DNA from: Odoribacteraceae bacterium
GTDB taxonomy: Bacteria; Bacteroidota; Bacteroidia; Bacteroidales; Marinifilaceae
Length of the DNA stretch: 6,051 nt
NCBI GenBank assembly: GCA_031279175.1
Contig: JAITJA010000021.1
Coordinates: 1-6,051, forward strand
Direction: 5' to 3'
Under the pieces are notes generated by a model. It was not told the DNA's origin. It saw nothing but the letters and a program-made list of their open reading frames with translations, and made no database searches. Below are positions 3,932 through 6,051 of this stretch, one piece after another. The position numbers and the translations under genes were made by a program. The first letter of the stretch is position 1, and every line of letters begins with the position of its first letter.

Positions 3932-6051
3932 ATGTACAGAACATTAACACATCGAACGCTTGCCGCTGACGCCCGTCGCGCGGCAATCACCTTTCTCTTA
4001 TTCATGATAGCCATCGCGTCGCCGGGGCAGACGCGGGAAAAACGCTTCACGTTAGCGGATTTCGCGCTCAACGGGACATTCTCCCCGAGGCGCGTCGGGG
4101 GCATGAAATCGCTCGACGACGGGGAACACTACGCGCGAATCGAGCGAGGCAAGAAAATCGTGAAATACAGCTACAAGAGCGGGAAAGCCGTCGACACGCT
4201 GGTCGACCTGACCGGCGAGCGCTACCGGGAGATGCCTGGAATCGAGGACTACACCTTCAGCCCGACGGGCAGCCACCTGTTGATCTGCACGAACCGTCGT
4301 CCCATCTACCGGCGCTCGTTCACGGCAGAATATTACCTGTTCGACTTCAAGAACAAGCAATTGAAGCCCCTCTCCAGTGGCGGCCCGCAGCAAGTGGCCA
4401 CCTTCTCGCCCACCGGGACAAAGATCGCCTTTGCCCGCGATAACAACTTGTTTATCCACGACCCGCGCTTCAATTCCGAGATACAAATCACCAGCGACGG
4501 GAAGTTCAACGAGATCATCAATGGCACGCCCGACTGGGTCTACGAGGAAGAGTTCGGCTTCAACCGCGCCTTCGAGTGGGCGCCGGACGGGTCGTCCATC
4601 GCCTACATCAAGTTCGACGAGTCCCGCGTGAAGACCTTCAACATGACCCTCTTCAAGGGCCTGCTCCCGGAGCTGGAGCAAAACCTCGCTTACCCCTCCA
4701 ACTACTCCTATAAATATCCAAAGGCGGGGGAGGAAAACTCGCGGGTCAGCGTGCACGTCTACAACCTCGAGGAGCGGGTCACGACGCGCGTGGATACCGG
4801 CGAGGAGGAGGATATCTACCTGCCGCGTATCCGCTGGACGGCAGACCCCAAACGCCTGGCGATTACACGCCTGAACCGTCTCCAGAACAAGATGGAAGTG
4901 CTACTGGCAAACGCCCGCGTCGGGACTACCACCCTCCTCTATCGCGAGGAGAACAAGTATTATATCCCCGAGGAGCAACTCGATAATCTCCACTTCCTGG
5001 CCGACGGACGACACTTCGTCGCGAGTAGCGAGAAGAGCGGCTACTCGCACCTCTACCTCTTCGACATGAGCGGGAAGGAGAAGCAAGCCATCACCTCCGG
5101 GGAGTATGACATGGTCGGCTTTCACGGGCACGACGCGCGGCGGGGAGTATTCTACTACGCCTCGCACGAGGTCTCGCCGCTGGAGAGGCACGTGTACGCC
5201 ATCGATCTCAAGGGCAAGAAACGTCGCCTCACTCCCCCCGGCGGGTGGAACACCGTCGAGTTCAGCGCGGGATTCAACTACTACACGGTGAACTCCTCCA
5301 ACGCCGAGACCCCGCCGACGGTCGCGCTACACGACGCGAGCGGGAAAATGCTACGCGTCCTCGAGGACAACGCCGCCTTGAAGGAGCGCCTGAAGGAATA
5401 CCCCGTCACCCGGCAGGAGTTTACCCGAATACCGGCCGCGGATGGCAAGACGATGCTCAACGCCTGGATCATGAAGCCGGTGGGCTTCGACTCGACCCGC
5501 GTCTATCCCGTGATGATCACGCAATATAGCGGCCCCAACTCGCGGGAAGTGCGTGACGCGTGGGTGTTCGACTGGACGCGTTTTCTCGCCCAGGAAGGCT
5601 TTATCGTCGCCTGCATCGACCCGCGCGGGACAGGCGGTCGCGGCGAGGAGTTCCGGAAATGCACCTACATGCAACTGGGAAAGCTCGAGAGCGATGACAT
5701 GATCGCCGCCGGACGCTGGATAGCCGCCCTGCCGTACGTCGACGCCGGTAAAATCGCCATCTGGGGATGGAGCTACGGCGGCTTCATGTCGTCGTTGTGC
5801 CTGATGAAGGGCGACGGGCTTTTTGCCGCCGCGATCGCCGTGGCGCCGGTAACCCATTACCGCTATTACGATAGCATTTATACCGAGCGCTTCATGCGCC
5901 GACCGTCGGATAATCCCGCCGGGTACGAGGATAACGCCCCGGTCAACCAGGTCAAGAACATGAAAGGGAAATTGCTTCTCTGTCACGGTACTGCCGACGA
6001 TAACGTGCACGTCCAAAATACCCTCGAGCTGGCAGAAGCACTGGTGCAGGC
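3932..6051 (+). CDS. dpp4: Dipeptidyl peptidase IV (S9B serine protease), 3' end cut by window
   Basis: Exported serine exopeptidase that removes X-Pro (and X-Ala) dipeptides from peptide N-termini, feeding amino-acid use. 706 residues are visible; relatives run to roughly 720-740, so a short C-terminus is missing. Residues 1-33 look like a Sec signal peptide: basic n-region, hydrophobic core AAITFLLFMIAIA, then SPGQ with no lipobox Cys, which suggests a periplasmic protein. The DPPIV N-terminal beta-propeller spans about 90-450 and carries the diagnostic double-Glu motif DWVYEEEF (201-208), which anchors the substrate N-terminus. The alpha/beta-hydrolase domain starts near 500. It contains Tyr532 (QYSGP, oxyanion hole), catalytic Ser614 in GWSYGG, S1-pocket tyrosines 646 and 650 in YYDSIYTERF, catalytic Asp689 in HGTADDNVH and Asn691. 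The catalytic His lies beyond the window. The reading frame is unbroken and codon use matches neighbours. No operon partner is visible, and the upstream repeat region suggests its own promoter. Confidence 0.96.
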   Translation, partial: MYRTLTHRTLAADARRAAITFLLFMIAIASPGQTREKRFTLADFALNGTFSPRRVGGMKSLDDGEHYARIERGKKIVKYSYKSGKAVDTLVDLTGERYREMPGIEDYTFSPTGSHLLICTNRRPIYRRSFTAEYYLFDFKNKQLKPLSSGGPQQVATFSPTGTKIAFARDNNLFIHDPRFNSEIQITSDGKFNEIINGTPDWVYEEEFGFNRAFEWAPDGSSIAYIKFDESRVKTFNMTLFKGLLPELEQNLAYPSNYSYKYPKAGEENSRVSVHVYNLEERVTTRVDTGEEEDIYLPRIRWTADPKRLAITRLNRLQNKMEVLLANARVGTTTLLYREENKYYIPEEQLDNLHFLADGRHFVASSEKSGYSHLYLFDMSGKEKQAITSGEYDMVGFHGHDARRGVFYYASHEVSPLERHVYAIDLKGKKRRLTPPGGWNTVEFSAGFNYYTVNSSNAETPPTVALHDASGKMLRVLEDNAALKERLKEYPVTRQEFTRIPAADGKTMLNAWIMKPVGFDSTRVYPVMITQYSGPNSREVRDAWVFDWTRFLAQEGFIVACIDPRGTGGRGEEFRKCTYMQLGKLESDDMIAAGRWIAALPYVDAGKIAIWGWSYGGFMSSLCLMKGDGLFAAAIAVAPVTHYRYYDSIYTERFMRRPSDNPAGYEDNAPVNQVKNMKGKLLLCHGTADDNVHVQNTLELAEALVQ

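Noticed and set aside
4052..4756. Minus-strand open frame of 234 residues inside the DPP IV gene
   Set aside because: It is antisense to a strongly recognisable DPP IV reading frame in GC-rich DNA, where long shadow frames are expected. The peptide shows no domain.
5351..6016. Minus-strand open frame of 221 residues opposite the DPP IV catalytic domain
   Set aside because: It is antisense to the conserved GWSYGG and HGTADDNVH coding segments, so its openness follows from codon bias.

Overview
The window looks like chromosomal DNA from a GC-rich member of the Bacteroidales (Bacteroidota). The evidence is a FecR-type anti-sigma factor with the C-terminal DUF4974 domain, a periplasmic dipeptidyl peptidase IV, weak Shine-Dalgarno sequences, and a promoter-like TACCTTCG resembling the Bacteroidota -7 box (TAnnTTTG). 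The genus cannot be resolved by reading alone.

Layout: (1) Positions 18-47 hold a strong + strand terminator hairpin with a T-tract that runs into the stop codon of a minus-strand gene, so a + strand gene probably ends just left of the window. (2) Positions 46-1209 (minus) encode a complete 387-residue FecR family anti-sigma regulator. (3) Positions 1210-1554 are a 345-bp divergent intergenic region with two dyad symmetries and a possible promoter. No ECF sigma gene lies there. (4) Positions 1555-2532 (+) encode a 325-residue uncharacterised protein with an N-terminal helix-turn-helix-like segment. (5) Positions 2533-2681 are a short intergenic region with two hairpin-forming inverted repeats. 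(6) Positions 2682-3335 (+) encode a HAD-family phosphatase resembling phosphoglycolate phosphatase. (7) Positions 3336-3931 are a 596-bp gene-free interval rich in symmetry: a small EcoRI-site repeat, a nested hairpin at 3485-3560, and a 21-bp tandem array with palindromic cores at 3617-3700. (8) Positions 3932 to the window end (+) encode dipeptidyl peptidase IV, cut off about where the last few dozen residues and the catalytic histidine should follow.

The genes do not form one obvious operon. The FecR gene stands apart from any sigma gene or TonB-dependent receptor visible here and is divergent from the HTH gene. The HAD phosphatase and DPP IV are co-directional but separated by about 600 bp, so each probably has its own promoter. 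The most unusual material is the 3485-3731 interval, where nested hairpins and helically phased palindromes sit upstream of the DPP IV promoter candidate. Its function is unknown; a repeat element, a multi-site protein-binding region and a structured RNA are all possible.
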